Shown here: one piece after another, positions 33,854-41,084 of the stretch | Position numbering within the stretch: position 1 is the stretch's first letter | How the letters are laid out: each line of letters begins with the position of its first letter | Assembly: GCF_024112395.2 (NCBI RefSeq) | Contig: NZ_CP078013.2 | Coordinates: forward strand, 5,084,001-5,148,000 | Direction of reading: 5' to 3' | DNA from: Pseudomonas pergaminensis | Lineage (GTDB): Bacteria > Pseudomonadota > Gammaproteobacteria > Pseudomonadales > Pseudomonadaceae | DNA length: 64,000 bases | Program-made: the position numbers and the translations under genes | Notes under the pieces: model-generated | Databases searched by the model: none | Seen by the model: only the letters and a program-made list of their open reading frames with translations | Told to the model about the DNA's origin: nothing

Positions 33854-34030
33854 ATGAACACAGCTAAGCCCGCCCGAGGACGCCAGCACAAACCAACTCG
33901 CTCTGAAGTTGCTGCCGCCTGGGACCGCCTTCGCGAAGCCGCGGCAGACGGAAGCGTTCAAGCATCCGCGCTGCTGATAGCGCTCGCTGAAAACAAACCG
34001 GTCATCGCCATGGAATCGCCGGCCGCATGA
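33854..34030 (+). CDS. Small basic protein, first gene of phage-type operon
   Basis: A 58-residue frame runs from the ATG at 33854 to TGA at 34028-34030. It is followed by ATGA overlap with the DUF5681 gene. The product starts basic (NTAKPARGRQHKPTRSEVAA) and ends with a helical ALLIALAENKPVIAME segment. The four-base overlap and codon use match the downstream genes, which supports it as real. No family is recognised. Confidence 0.6.
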   Translation: MNTAKPARGRQHKPTRSEVAAAWDRLREAAADGSVQASALLIALAENKPVIAMESPAA

Positions 34031-34443
34031 CTGATCGCGATAAAGCCGGCAAATGGAAGCCGGGGCAATCGGGTAATCCCGGTGGTCGTTCTGGCCAAAC
34101 GCAGGAGCTGCGCGCCCGACTCGCGGAAGGTGCAGACGCCGTGACAAAGAAGGTTCTGACAGCGGCCAAGAAGGGCGATATGCAGGCTTGCCGGCTGATC
34201 CTTGAACGACTGGTACCGCCAATCAAGCCAACTGCCGAGACAGTGTGCTTCGACCTCGACGATACCGACCTACCCAGCGCAGCCAAATCAATCCTCCGCG
34301 CAGTTGCCGCCGGCGAGCTACCGCCCGACCAGGGCAAAGCATTGATCGAAGGACTAGGCGCTGTAGCCCGGGTGATCGAAGTTGCCGAGCTACAGAAGGC
34401 CGTCGAAGAACTCCGCGAACAGATGGAGGGAATGCGGCAATGA
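34027..34443 (+). CDS. DUF5681-type phage protein
   Basis: This 138-residue protein carries the DUF5681 hallmark near its start (KWKPGQSGNPGGRSG). It continues with a helical body (KKVLTAAKKGDMQACRLILE) and a coiled-coil-like C terminus (VAELQKAVEELREQMEGM). Such proteins are found in prophages, often beside small terminase genes; their function is not established. Here no terminase follows. The start overlaps the preceding gene and the stop overlaps the next by four bases. Confidence 0.75.
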   Translation: MTDRDKAGKWKPGQSGNPGGRSGQTQELRARLAEGADAVTKKVLTAAKKGDMQACRLILERLVPPIKPTAETVCFDLDDTDLPSAAKSILRAVAAGELPPDQGKALIEGLGAVARVIEVAELQKAVEELREQMEGMRQ

Positions 34444-34871
34444 GCGTTAAGTGGATGCGGGCCGAGCTCAAACGAATTGCAGAAAAGATCGGCGCCGACG
34501 ACGAAGAGACAGTTCTCGTTATGTTGACGGTGGTGGACTGCAGGGTTAACGCGGTTGAGGAGGAGATGGACTACCCCAAGACAGTGGGCCATTCGTTCAA
34601 CTATCCCGTCTTGGGCGTACAGATGGTGATGCACTTCCCACTGTGCACCATGAACAGCTATGACGCGGCCAATCTGGCAGAGGCGTTCATTCTCCACGTC
34701 CGCGCAATTGAACGCCTCCGCCGCCCCGCTCCGGTAGGTGTGATGGATATGCGGCCATTCCCAAGTTCTGGTGCCTGGATCTTCCCGCCGCTGGCTGATG
34801 GGCAAAACATCAAAGAGCACGTCGCAGAACAGTACCAACTGATCATCGAGGCCCGCCATGAACATCCGTAG
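34440..34871 (+). CDS. Hypothetical protein in phage-type operon
   Basis: The ATG at 34440 overlaps the DUF5681 stop. This 143-residue protein has acidic and hydrophobic stretches (IGADDEETVLVMLTVVDCRV, YDAANLAEAFILHVRAIERL) and no signal or membrane segment. No family is recognised. Tight coupling on both sides (14-base overlap with the next gene) shows it belongs to the operon. Confidence 0.6.
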   Translation: MSVKWMRAELKRIAEKIGADDEETVLVMLTVVDCRVNAVEEEMDYPKTVGHSFNYPVLGVQMVMHFPLCTMNSYDAANLAEAFILHVRAIERLRRPAPVGVMDMRPFPSSGAWIFPPLADGQNIKEHVAEQYQLIIEARHEHP

Positions 34872-35076
34872 CCAGGTGGCCAAGCTGCGTCAGCAATCCG
34901 GGCTCACTCAATTCAATCGTGACGTGCGAGAGATCAGCGCCCTTATGGACGAGTTGCACGCCGCAGCAACCGGTGGCGGCCCCCAAGAGAGCGTGTCCCT
35001 ATTCGAGATCCTGAGCGAAGCCTCAGACCAACAAACGGCCGAACCACGGCCAGACAATCAAAAGGTAACCCAATGA
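34858..35076 (+). CDS. Small hypothetical protein in phage-type operon
   Basis: This 72-residue protein (MNIRSQVAKLRQQSGLTQF start, FEILSEASDQQTAEPRPDN near the end) overlaps both neighbours. It is mostly helical then disordered. No family is recognised. Confidence 0.55.
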   Translation: MNIRSQVAKLRQQSGLTQFNRDVREISALMDELHAAATGGGPQESVSLFEILSEASDQQTAEPRPDNQKVTQ

Positions 35077-35906
35077 AAATCGGCAAACGATCCGTCCTCA
35101 AAGTTGGCTTGGCCAACCTCCACTACTCCGAATACGAGCACTCCCAGGTAGAGGCAAGAACCTTCAATATTCAGCGCCCCGATGGCACCAAAGGAACCTG
35201 GCAGGCCGGTGGCTTGCTGAAGTCCGTTCGCCATTTGCAGGGCTTGTCGCTGGAGGCGTTCAAGGACCTCGGAGAAGAAATCCTCTCGATTCGAGGGAAC
35301 AAGGACCTCAACGCCGCTGCCATTGAGCGCAAGGGTAAGGAGCAGATTGATGGAATCATTCCCGCCCTGATGCCGGCGATGGAGAAGGCAGCAAAAGATA
35401 TGCTCACGTTGGCCCAAACGGTGGCCAGCGGCTTTGCCGCGGTCACGCCGCGGGCTAGCTCGGACGTTGTTGGTTTCCTGGCCGATCAGGAGCTACGAGC
35501 CATCGTGCGTAGCCTCAAGCCGGAAGAGCGCCAGCGACTAGTCGCTGAGGCGCGCGCAGGCAGTCACCCCGACGTTGTAGAGGCCGTGCTCAGGGCAAAC
35601 CCAATGCTCTCCGGGCTATCGCCAGAGGCGGCTGACAGCCTGTCGCGAGCAGGCATTGCCGCGTCGCGCGCCGAAGACATCGAAGGGCTCAAGCAGATGC
35701 TAGCGATCTACGATGACGTGCTGGCCACCGCCTCCAATGCTGGTGTCGCACTGAGCGGCATGGTTGCCAATTCGAATGGGTACACCGGCCGGTTTGAGAA
35801 GTGGAGATCGGGCTGCGAAGGCTCCGAAGCGCTTCGCGAATGGCTAGCAAAAATGCCCTCTCGCACCTCCGCAAAAGCGTCTTCTGATCAATCCGAAGCG
35901 GCCTAA
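35073..35906 (+). CDS. Hypothetical protein in phage-type operon
   Basis: This 277-residue protein overlaps the previous stop by four bases. It has an N-terminal beta-like stretch (YSEYEHSQVEARTFNIQRPD) and a helical middle (LMPAMEKAAKDMLTLAQTVA). A C-terminal part rich in Ala and Ser follows (LRAIVRSLKPEERQRLVAEA). It lacks signal or membrane segments. It does not match a phage structural family that I recognise. Confidence 0.6.
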   Translation: MKIGKRSVLKVGLANLHYSEYEHSQVEARTFNIQRPDGTKGTWQAGGLLKSVRHLQGLSLEAFKDLGEEILSIRGNKDLNAAAIERKGKEQIDGIIPALMPAMEKAAKDMLTLAQTVASGFAAVTPRASSDVVGFLADQELRAIVRSLKPEERQRLVAEARAGSHPDVVEAVLRANPMLSGLSPEAADSLSRAGIAASRAEDIEGLKQMLAIYDDVLATASNAGVALSGMVANSNGYTGRFEKWRSGCEGSEALREWLAKMPSRTSAKASSDQSEAA

Positions 35907-35975
35907 CTGCCGCACCCGTGCGCTACGCAAGTATTGGTGGCGCCGATCAACGGCAGACTCTGTGAGTGTGAAGAC

Positions 35976-36320
35976 ATGACCTTTCAAGAGCGCTTTACCG
36001 AGGCGTGCAAAACGCAGAAATTCAAACCATACGAACTGATCCAAGGGCCGGACGCCGGCTACACGGTGTGGGAGGTCCAGCACGTCAGTGGTGGCCAACA
36101 GGTGACAGTCGACGGCCCCTTCTTCACCGAGGAAGAGGCCAGGGTTTCGGCCGACCTGCTGAGGGGGACATTCCGCGGTGCCCGGGCCAGCGAGGCAATC
36201 TACAACCGGGTGTGGAACTACGACCCGCGCCAGGAGCAACTGACCATCGACCAGGCGCATATGTCACGCGCTGTGCTCGCCATTCGCCTTGGGCTTCCAG
36301 CCCCTTCGACTAATCCATAG
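35976..36320 (+). CDS. Hypothetical protein upstream of gpI-like gene
   Basis: The ATG at 35976 (MTFQERFTEACKTQK) gives 114 residues; the frame opens at 35934 without a better start. The middle shows a small beta-rich pattern (TVWEVQHVSGGQQVTVDGPF) and the end a helix (HMSRAVLAIRLGLP). No family is recognised. It lies nine bases before the gpI-like start. Confidence 0.5.
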   Translation: MTFQERFTEACKTQKFKPYELIQGPDAGYTVWEVQHVSGGQQVTVDGPFFTEEEARVSADLLRGTFRGARASEAIYNRVWNYDPRQEQLTIDQAHMSRAVLAIRLGLPAPSTNP

Positions 36321-36328
36321 GAGGCCTC

Positions 36329-36925
36329 ATGGCCGCTACAGCAATCGATTACAACCCACGTACCACAATCAAGCTCTATGGCCAGCTCCGGCGGTTCGGA
36401 AAGGTCTATCACCTAGCCGTTCGCTCGCCTGCCGAAGCAATCAAAGCCTTGTGTGTACAGATCCCAGGCCTTGAGCGTTTTATCTCTAACGCCAAGTCGC
36501 GCGGCTTGGAGTTTGCAGTGTTTCGCGGCAAGAAAAATATTGGCGCAGAGGAGCTGGGATACCAGGGCACCGGCGACATCATAATCTCGCCTGTTATCGT
36601 TGGTAGTAAGCGTGCTGGAGTGTTGCAAACAGTCGTCGGGGCAATTCTTATTGCCGCGTCATTCTTCACGTTCTGGGCACCTCCAGTATCGGCAGCGCTA
36701 TTCGCATCAGGCGTGGGTATGGTCGCCGGTGGAGTTATCCAAATGCTCAGCCCCCAGGCCGGCGGTCTCAAGACAAGCGCTGCGCCAGAAAATCAACCTG
36801 GATACGCGTTCGGTTCAGCCCGAAACACCACCGCCTCAGGAAATCCCGTGCCGCTATGCATTGGCCACCGTCGTTGGGGTGGAGCAATCATCAGCGCTGC
36901 AATTTACGCTGAAGATAAAGTTTAA
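36329..36925 (+). CDS. Lambda gpI-like phage tail assembly protein
   Basis: This 198-residue protein starts behind AGGAGGCCTC. It matches the lambda tail assembly protein I family over its full length. The N-terminal domain (TTIKLYGQLRRFGKVYHLAV) is followed by a Gly/Ala-rich hydrophobic segment (VGAILIAASFFTFWAPPVSA). The conserved C-terminal SGNPVPLCIGHRRWGGAIIS ends the protein. In siphophages I acts in tail-tip assembly just before the host-specificity gene J. Here J and the other tail genes are missing and reversed accessory genes follow, so this is an orphan tail gene. Confidence 0.88.
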   Translation: MAATAIDYNPRTTIKLYGQLRRFGKVYHLAVRSPAEAIKALCVQIPGLERFISNAKSRGLEFAVFRGKKNIGAEELGYQGTGDIIISPVIVGSKRAGVLQTVVGAILIAASFFTFWAPPVSAALFASGVGMVAGGVIQMLSPQAGGLKTSAAPENQPGYAFGSARNTTASGNPVPLCIGHRRWGGAIISAAIYAEDKV

Positions 36926-36958
36926 AAAAACCTAGAAAAAATCAGATCCTAATCAGTC

Positions 36959-38143
36959 TCATTCTTCACGAGACTTTGAAAAACCAAATATTTTCTCTTG
37001 CTGATTTACAAAGTAATCATGAGTGAATGAAATGACATCCACGTAGTCCTCATAAATTATATGCAGTTGATTGCTGTAATGCTCCGAGCGTGGAAAAACT
37101 CGCCAATGGACTGGCTCTCCCGGAAATATTTCAACCTCACCATCGCTACGCAAAACTATCATGCGGTCGTCCATTTCTAGGACTGTACCAAATGGAGCAG
37201 TTCCCGTTGAAACCACATCACCATCGAATGGGAGATCCTGACCGCCTAAATATTCAAATTTTGAATTAGATTTTTTTTCTGCTTTATAAGATGAGTTGTA
37301 ATTACTGACAGATATCGCTCCGCCAGATATTTTGTACATCTTCTCTCTGCTACCCCATACGAAATCGGGCTCAGCAACACTGCTTAATCCGAAGATTTCT
37401 CGCTGATCAATTATTCGATCAAACACACGAATTTTCTTCTTAGTTCCTGGATCTTTCTCCTCTCTAAAGCTGGCCATAAATGCGTCTTCAGAGGTCCACC
37501 CCATAACGCTTTGGAACGCCCAGTCGCAAGCACTGCAGGCTTGGGTGGCGAGCTGTCTAGCATTTCCCAGCGAATCAAAACTGCTTCGTGGAACGCTGAA
37601 ATCAAAGAGCCCGTCCGTTCCCGCCGCAGTGGCCAGCGCGCTAAACCGCTCGGATGCTTTCACCTGAAATATGCTTGCGTCATGATGTTTATTTAACCGA
37701 CTCTCTCTTGAGCGAGTAGAGGCAGTTCGCGGAAATGAATAGAGGCCTTCATTACCACCTGCAAAGAACTGGTTATAGTAAACTTCTGTATCTGTAGGGA
37801 GAAAGTTAAACGGACTAGTCTGTGTCGACCAATACTCGCGAGACTGCATATTTTCCGCATGCAAATTAGCCTCAGACAGCCTTGAGAGCTGGAGCTTTAT
37901 AGGATGTTCAACGTGGGGGTCGCGCAATATTCTACGAACCTTAGTATTATAGAACAAATCACTATCTGAAAAGGCGACTCTAATCGCCGTCTGAATTTCC
38001 AAATGTTGATTTGCTATATCATCTATAAACTCCTCCCAGGCAACCTTATGAAGTTCTCCCCCATCACCCAAAAGGATAAGTTCGCCTGAGTAGATTTGAG
38101 AATCCCAATAACTTCCGGGAATACTAAGTTTCACAGAGCGCAT
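36959..38143 (-). CDS. Unrecognised 394-residue protein, second gene of an accessory module
   Basis: It starts behind AGGGGCAAAAA and overlaps the upstream gene's end by 13 bases. The sequence is beta-rich with repeated Gly/Asp turns (IYSGELILLGDGGELHKVAW, APFGTVLEMDDRMIVLRSDG). It also contains two close cysteines (QACSACDWAFQ) and a run of aromatic residues near the C terminus (HIIYEDYVDVISFTHDYFVN). It has no signal peptide or membrane segment. Composition is AT-rich compared with the core. It may fold as a propeller-like or multi-beta-domain protein. I recognise no family. Co-translation with the 128-residue gene implies a joint function. Confidence 0.6.
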   Translation of the reverse strand: MRSVKLSIPGSYWDSQIYSGELILLGDGGELHKVAWEEFIDDIANQHLEIQTAIRVAFSDSDLFYNTKVRRILRDPHVEHPIKLQLSRLSEANLHAENMQSREYWSTQTSPFNFLPTDTEVYYNQFFAGGNEGLYSFPRTASTRSRESRLNKHHDASIFQVKASERFSALATAAGTDGLFDFSVPRSSFDSLGNARQLATQACSACDWAFQSVMGWTSEDAFMASFREEKDPGTKKKIRVFDRIIDQREIFGLSSVAEPDFVWGSREKMYKISGGAISVSNYNSSYKAEKKSNSKFEYLGGQDLPFDGDVVSTGTAPFGTVLEMDDRMIVLRSDGEVEIFPGEPVHWRVFPRSEHYSNQLHIIYEDYVDVISFTHDYFVNQQEKIFGFSKSREE

Positions 38144-38517
38144 TTTTTGCCCCTATGTATCTTGGCCATCTGCGCTTTCGAGATAAACCCGAATACCTTC
38201 CAGCTAGTCAAAATTACTTCCGTAGGCCTATCCCATGGAGCTATCCAGTGCGCGACTGGGTAACCATGCCAGTTTTCATGAGAGTCACCCACAAACTTTG
38301 CAACATGGAGAGGGCAGCCAATGGGCGGTGGTGCTATCCCAATGGGCTGCACAGAGCCGCCACCAACATTAAGGCCCCAATAACAGTCATTTCCGAACCA
38401 GTCGGCTGAGGCGGCAAGATCAAAACATCCTTTTTCCTCAGGAAGTGAGATCGTCCATTGGGACTTAATTCCTGCAAAAGCTCTGCTTCGATGCTGCGGA
38501 TTTGGCGTGTAGATCAA
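38131..38517 (-). CDS. Unrecognised 128-residue protein, first gene of an accessory module
   Basis: A TTG start at 38517 follows GGGAGAGGGCC. The protein is rich in Trp, Gly and His (SADWFGNDCYWGLNVGGG, VGDSHENWHGYPVAHWI) with a basic C terminus (AKIHRGKKCAL). It contains no membrane helix or signal. The stop lies inside the start of the following gene. I know of no family for it. The pair occupies the place where lambda-like elements keep tail-fibre genes or accessory (moron) genes. Confidence 0.6.
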   Translation of the reverse strand: MIYTPNPQHRSRAFAGIKSQWTISLPEEKGCFDLAASADWFGNDCYWGLNVGGGSVQPIGIAPPPIGCPLHVAKFVGDSHENWHGYPVAHWIAPWDRPTEVILTSWKVFGFISKAQMAKIHRGKKCAL

Positions 38518-38713
38518 AGGCCCTCTCCCTGAGCGCGTACCTAGTTCCTAATAGTATCGAAGACTCCTATGCGCCTTTCTCGATGTCAAGCTCTCTAGGG
38601 TATGCCTATCCAGATACAGGCTTATTTTGCCTTTCTCGGGCTTTTCGCTTGATAAGTAACACCCAAAATGCAACATTCTTAGTAGAACGCCCTAACTGAT
38701 ACAGGCACCCATC

Positions 38714-39325
38714 ATGTTCATCCGCGCATACCTCCGAGCATCCACCGACGAACAAGACGCCGGCCGCGCCCGGGCGTCGCTCGAGCAGTTCGCCAGCGAC
38801 CACAACAAGGTCATAGCAAGCGTTTACCAGGAGAACGCCAGTGGCGCCACCGCCGATCGGCCTGAGCTGTTGCGCCTGCTCAAGGATGCCCGCAAGAGTG
38901 ACGTGTTGCTGGTGGAGTCGATAGACCGACTCTCCCGCTTGCCGGTAGAGGATTGGCAAAAGCTGAAGGCTGCTATCGACTCCAAGGGTTTGCGCATCGT
39001 CGCGCTCGACCTTCCGACCAGCCACCAGGGAATGCAGGACACCAAGGGCGACGAGTTCACCGGTCGGATGCTGGGAGCAATCAATTCCATGCTGGTAGAG
39101 ATGATGGCGGCGATTGCCCGAAAGGACTACGAACAGCGCCGCGAACGACAGGCTCAAGGTATCGAGAAGGCTAAAGCGGCTGGCAAGTACCAGGGCAGGC
39201 CTGTTGATGCCGACTTGCATAGGAGGGTCAAGGAACTGCTCGATGCCGGGCTAGGCATCCGAGCCACCGCTAGGCACGCCGATTGCTCGACCACTACCGT
39301 TCTCCGTATACGGAACTCGACTTAA
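38714..39325 (+). CDS. Serine recombinase, resolvase/invertase family
   Basis: This 203-residue protein has the catalytic serine (S10) in RAYLRASTDEQD and ESIDRLSRLPVEDWQ and GEFTGRMLGAINSML-like conserved segments. A C-terminal helix-turn-helix (GLGIRATARHADCSTTTVLR) binds DNA. Such enzymes resolve dimers or invert segments. A GATACAGGC repeat occurs at 38613 and 38698 just upstream, possibly part of its site. No inverted segment is evident. It is a second recombinase in an element already carrying a tyrosine integrase. Confidence 0.88.
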   Translation: MFIRAYLRASTDEQDAGRARASLEQFASDHNKVIASVYQENASGATADRPELLRLLKDARKSDVLLVESIDRLSRLPVEDWQKLKAAIDSKGLRIVALDLPTSHQGMQDTKGDEFTGRMLGAINSMLVEMMAAIARKDYEQRRERQAQGIEKAKAAGKYQGRPVDADLHRRVKELLDAGLGIRATARHADCSTTTVLRIRNST

Positions 39326-40216
39326 TCACCAGTTGTTGAATGGAATGTCTGAGCACGTAACGATGCTCTTGTCATATCCATACTGCTTAACTAAGAGCTC
39401 AGCAGCTTTCGCGGCACGAGCCTGATTTGGATTGGGCCCCACGATCAGTTTTTTCAGCACATCAGGCTTGGCATTGAGCAGATCAATTGAAATGTACGGT
39501 ATGACGTAGGATGGCCCGGTACGAAACCGCACTTGGTGATCGGGCTTGTTCGAAATAATTCGCCACTCCGCCTCTTCATGGAAGCCCTCGTGCTTGAACA
39601 GCGGTGCAAGCTCCAACAATAGATTGCAAATCGTATTGAGCACTCGATCTGCTTCAGGTTTTAGATCCCCATTAAGGCGGTCCTTGATCGCGAACATACA
39701 GTCTAGTTTTTCTTCGGTAGGAAGCGAAAAGAACTCCTCCACCGAGTGCGGGACCGACGGAAAGCAATCCCTACCTGCAGAAATTATGGTCGCCACTGCC
39801 CCAGCCTGATCCTCATGCTTATAAAGGCACTTCTCCAATCGAATGCCTCTCTCCTCGCAGTACTCTGCTACCAGGCGTTGATCAAAGCCGATGCAGTAAC
39901 CACTTCCACCGGGGCAATACCCCCGCCACTGGCTGAGCAAATCAGGCTTTTCACTGAAAGAAGAAACGTAGAGATCCTGCTCGTCCATTTTGTTCAAATG
40001 GCCATGGAGCATGAAACCGAATGTCTCCCAATAGTCATCTTCATAGGAATGGCTTGCCATTGCTCTGGCGAACGACAGGGCATGAACGAACTCTGTGGGA
40101 TCGTTTAGGTAATGAGTATTGGTTGCCCAAATTGACTTGCTGTCGAGGACTCCAAGCAATCCTTGCTGGCTGGTGTAGTGGTAAAGAATGCTCAATTGCA
40201 CCCATCCTGCACCCAT
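39326..40216 (-). CDS. DUF2971 protein
   Basis: The start is uncertain. The ATG at 40216 is used; GTG or TTG codons up to 30 bases downstream are possible, and this start overlaps the integrase-arm repeat. The 296-residue product shows DUF2971 features: LYHYTSQQGLLGVLDSKSIW, TNTHYLNDPTEFVHAL, SFSEKPDLLSQWRGYCPGGS and EEAEWRII. DUF2971 proteins are frequent in mobile elements and defence islands; a fold related to ADP-ribosyltransferases has been suggested. Function is unknown. It is the last gene before the intact tRNA-Arg. Confidence 0.75.
   Translation of the reverse strand: MGAGWVQLSILYHYTSQQGLLGVLDSKSIWATNTHYLNDPTEFVHALSFARAMASHSYEDDYWETFGFMLHGHLNKMDEQDLYVSSFSEKPDLLSQWRGYCPGGSGYCIGFDQRLVAEYCEERGIRLEKCLYKHEDQAGAVATIISAGRDCFPSVPHSVEEFFSLPTEEKLDCMFAIKDRLNGDLKPEADRVLNTICNLLLELAPLFKHEGFHEEAEWRIISNKPDHQVRFRTGPSYVIPYISIDLLNAKPDVLKKLIVGPNPNQARAAKAAELLVKQYGYDKSIVTCSDIPFNNW
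40197..40215 (+). promoter_or_regulatory. Candidate integrase arm sites, right
   Basis: TGCACCCA at 40197 and at 40208, with the same 11-bp spacing and orientation as the pair at 26255/26266. Confidence 0.65.
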
Positions 40217-40263
40217 GAACACAACCGCCTATCCATGGAGTGTGCGCAAGTCGTTGAATTTAA

Positions 40264-40310
40264 TGGTGTCCCAGGGCCGGTTCGAACGGCCAACCTTCCC
40301 CTTAGGAGGG
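40264..40310. repeat. attR: 47-bp repeat inside tRNA-Arg(CCT)
   Basis: It is the right boundary of the element and forms the 3' part of the intact tRNA. Confidence 0.93.
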
Positions 40311-40340
40311 GGATGCTCTATCCAATTGAGCTACTGGGAC
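40264..40340 (-). tRNA. tRNA-Arg (CCT anticodon)
   Basis: The 77 bases include an encoded CCA end. The acceptor stem GTCCCAG/CTGGGAC pairs fully. The anticodon loop CTCCTAA gives CCT, and the T arm is GGCCGTTCGAACCGGCC-like. It is the integration target of the 14.2-kb element and remains intact because the element supplies or preserves the 3' half. Confidence 0.95.
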
Positions 40341-40499
40341 AAATGACAGCCGTCGAGCCACGGGCATGGCGACGGACGGCGTGCATGTTAACGGTCAGGG
40401 TGGGTTTTGTCATGTCGTCCGTGGGCTTTTTGAGTGTAGGCCTATACCTCTGTGAATGATCCCGGTTTGGCCCTGCAAATACGGGCTCCCAAGGCCATC

Positions 40500-40543
40500 G
40501 TGCAAATTGCACTCCCCCAAAACGCCATCATTGCAAATTGCAA
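40500..40543. promoter_or_regulatory. Two palindromes upstream of a sigma54-like promoter
   Basis: GTGCAAATTGCAC (40500-40512) and TTGCAAATTGCAA (40531-40543) are perfect palindromes centred 31 bp apart, 70-110 bp upstream of the sigma54 core. They may bind an enhancer-binding protein. An AAAACGCC segment between them resembles part of the AmrZ consensus. No gene is seen in 40341-40665. Confidence 0.55.
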
Positions 40544-40597
40544 CCTTTCCACCCTTTGAAGTAGACTCAACCTGTTGATTTTATTGAATTATTAGAT

Positions 40598-40612
40598 TGG
40601 CACGACACCTGC
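40598..40612 (+). promoter_or_regulatory. Sigma54-like promoter of the small-gene pair
   Basis: TGGCACGACACCTGC has GG and GC ten bases apart, with one mismatch in the -12 element (CTGC for TTGC). It lies 54 bp before the ATG at 40666. Confidence 0.6.
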
Positions 40613-40665
40613 AATACTTCTCCTACAAACCCAATAAGCCACGGCGTTGAGCGGAGAACATAATC

Positions 40666-40893
40666 ATGAACAGTGCCCTTCTGTTAGCCCTTAACACCGT
40701 AGCCCTGGCTGCATTGGTCACGTTTCACTTCCAGTCGACAGGTGCCAACGACCCGGCGCAGATCAGCCAGGCCGTGCCGCACCACCTGCAGCAACGTCCG
40801 CAACTGGCGGTCATGACGCCGAACGCGCAGTCGCCAGTCCGTCTGGCCCAGGGCACCCAATCTGCAACTGCGTCTGAACACTGGGTTTTCTGA
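40666..40893 (+). CDS. Small protein with one hydrophobic segment
   Basis: This 75-residue product starts behind GGAGAACATAATC. An N-terminal hydrophobic stretch (ALLLALNTVALAALVTFHF) is a signal anchor or membrane helix. The rest is Gln/Pro/Ala-rich and polar. No family is recognised. It is followed after 11 bp by another small membrane gene, so both are probably co-transcribed. Confidence 0.6.
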   Translation: MNSALLLALNTVALAALVTFHFQSTGANDPAQISQAVPHHLQQRPQLAVMTPNAQSPVRLAQGTQSATASEHWVF

Positions 40894-40904
40894 GGAAGTC
40901 GTTG

Positions 40905-41084
40905 ATGAACAAATTCGCCTGGCTGTTTCTCTGCCTGACTGCATTGGCCGTCGTTGTTGGCATGGGCACCGAGTCTGCAGACAGCCAAACTACCGCATTC
41001 ATCGCCAGCGGCGTGTTTGCCAGCCTTCTAGTGCTGACCCTGATTCTAGGTCGTCGCATCAAATTCGATCCCGTCCTGCGCTAA
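40905..41084 (+). CDS. Small two-helix membrane protein (PA3371-like)
   Basis: The ATG at 40905 follows GAGGAAGTCGTTG and gives 59 residues. Two hydrophobic helices (FAWLFLCLTALAVVVGMG and TAFIASGVFASLLVLTLILG) surround a short polar loop TESADSQ, and the end is basic. The sequence resembles the conserved Pseudomonas PA3371-type proteins, whose function is unknown to me. Its location with a sigma54-like promoter suggests regulated expression. Confidence 0.65.
   Translation: MNKFAWLFLCLTALAVVVGMGTESADSQTTAFIASGVFASLLVLTLILGRRIKFDPVLR

Larger units (their letters stand above)
26115..40310. mobile_element. Integrated 14.2-kb element in tRNA-Arg(CCT)
   Basis: A 47-bp exact direct repeat bounds the segment: 26115-26161 and 40264-40310. 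Inside are a tyrosine integrase, paired TGCACCCA sites near both ends, a Xis/AlpA-like protein, phage-type regulators and a replication-like protein. Also present are a DUF5681-to-gpI operon, a serine recombinase and several candidate defence genes. GC content falls in several accessory genes (31400-32056, 36959-38143). No capsid, portal, terminase, lysis or conjugation gene is recognised. It is best described as a phage-satellite-like or reduced prophage element. The integrase lies at the end far from the intact tRNA, which is unusual. Confidence 0.9.

Noticed and set aside
26162..40263. CRISPR array or retron in the element
   Set aside because: No regularly spaced repeat-spacer unit, cas gene, reverse transcriptase or msr-like structure was found.
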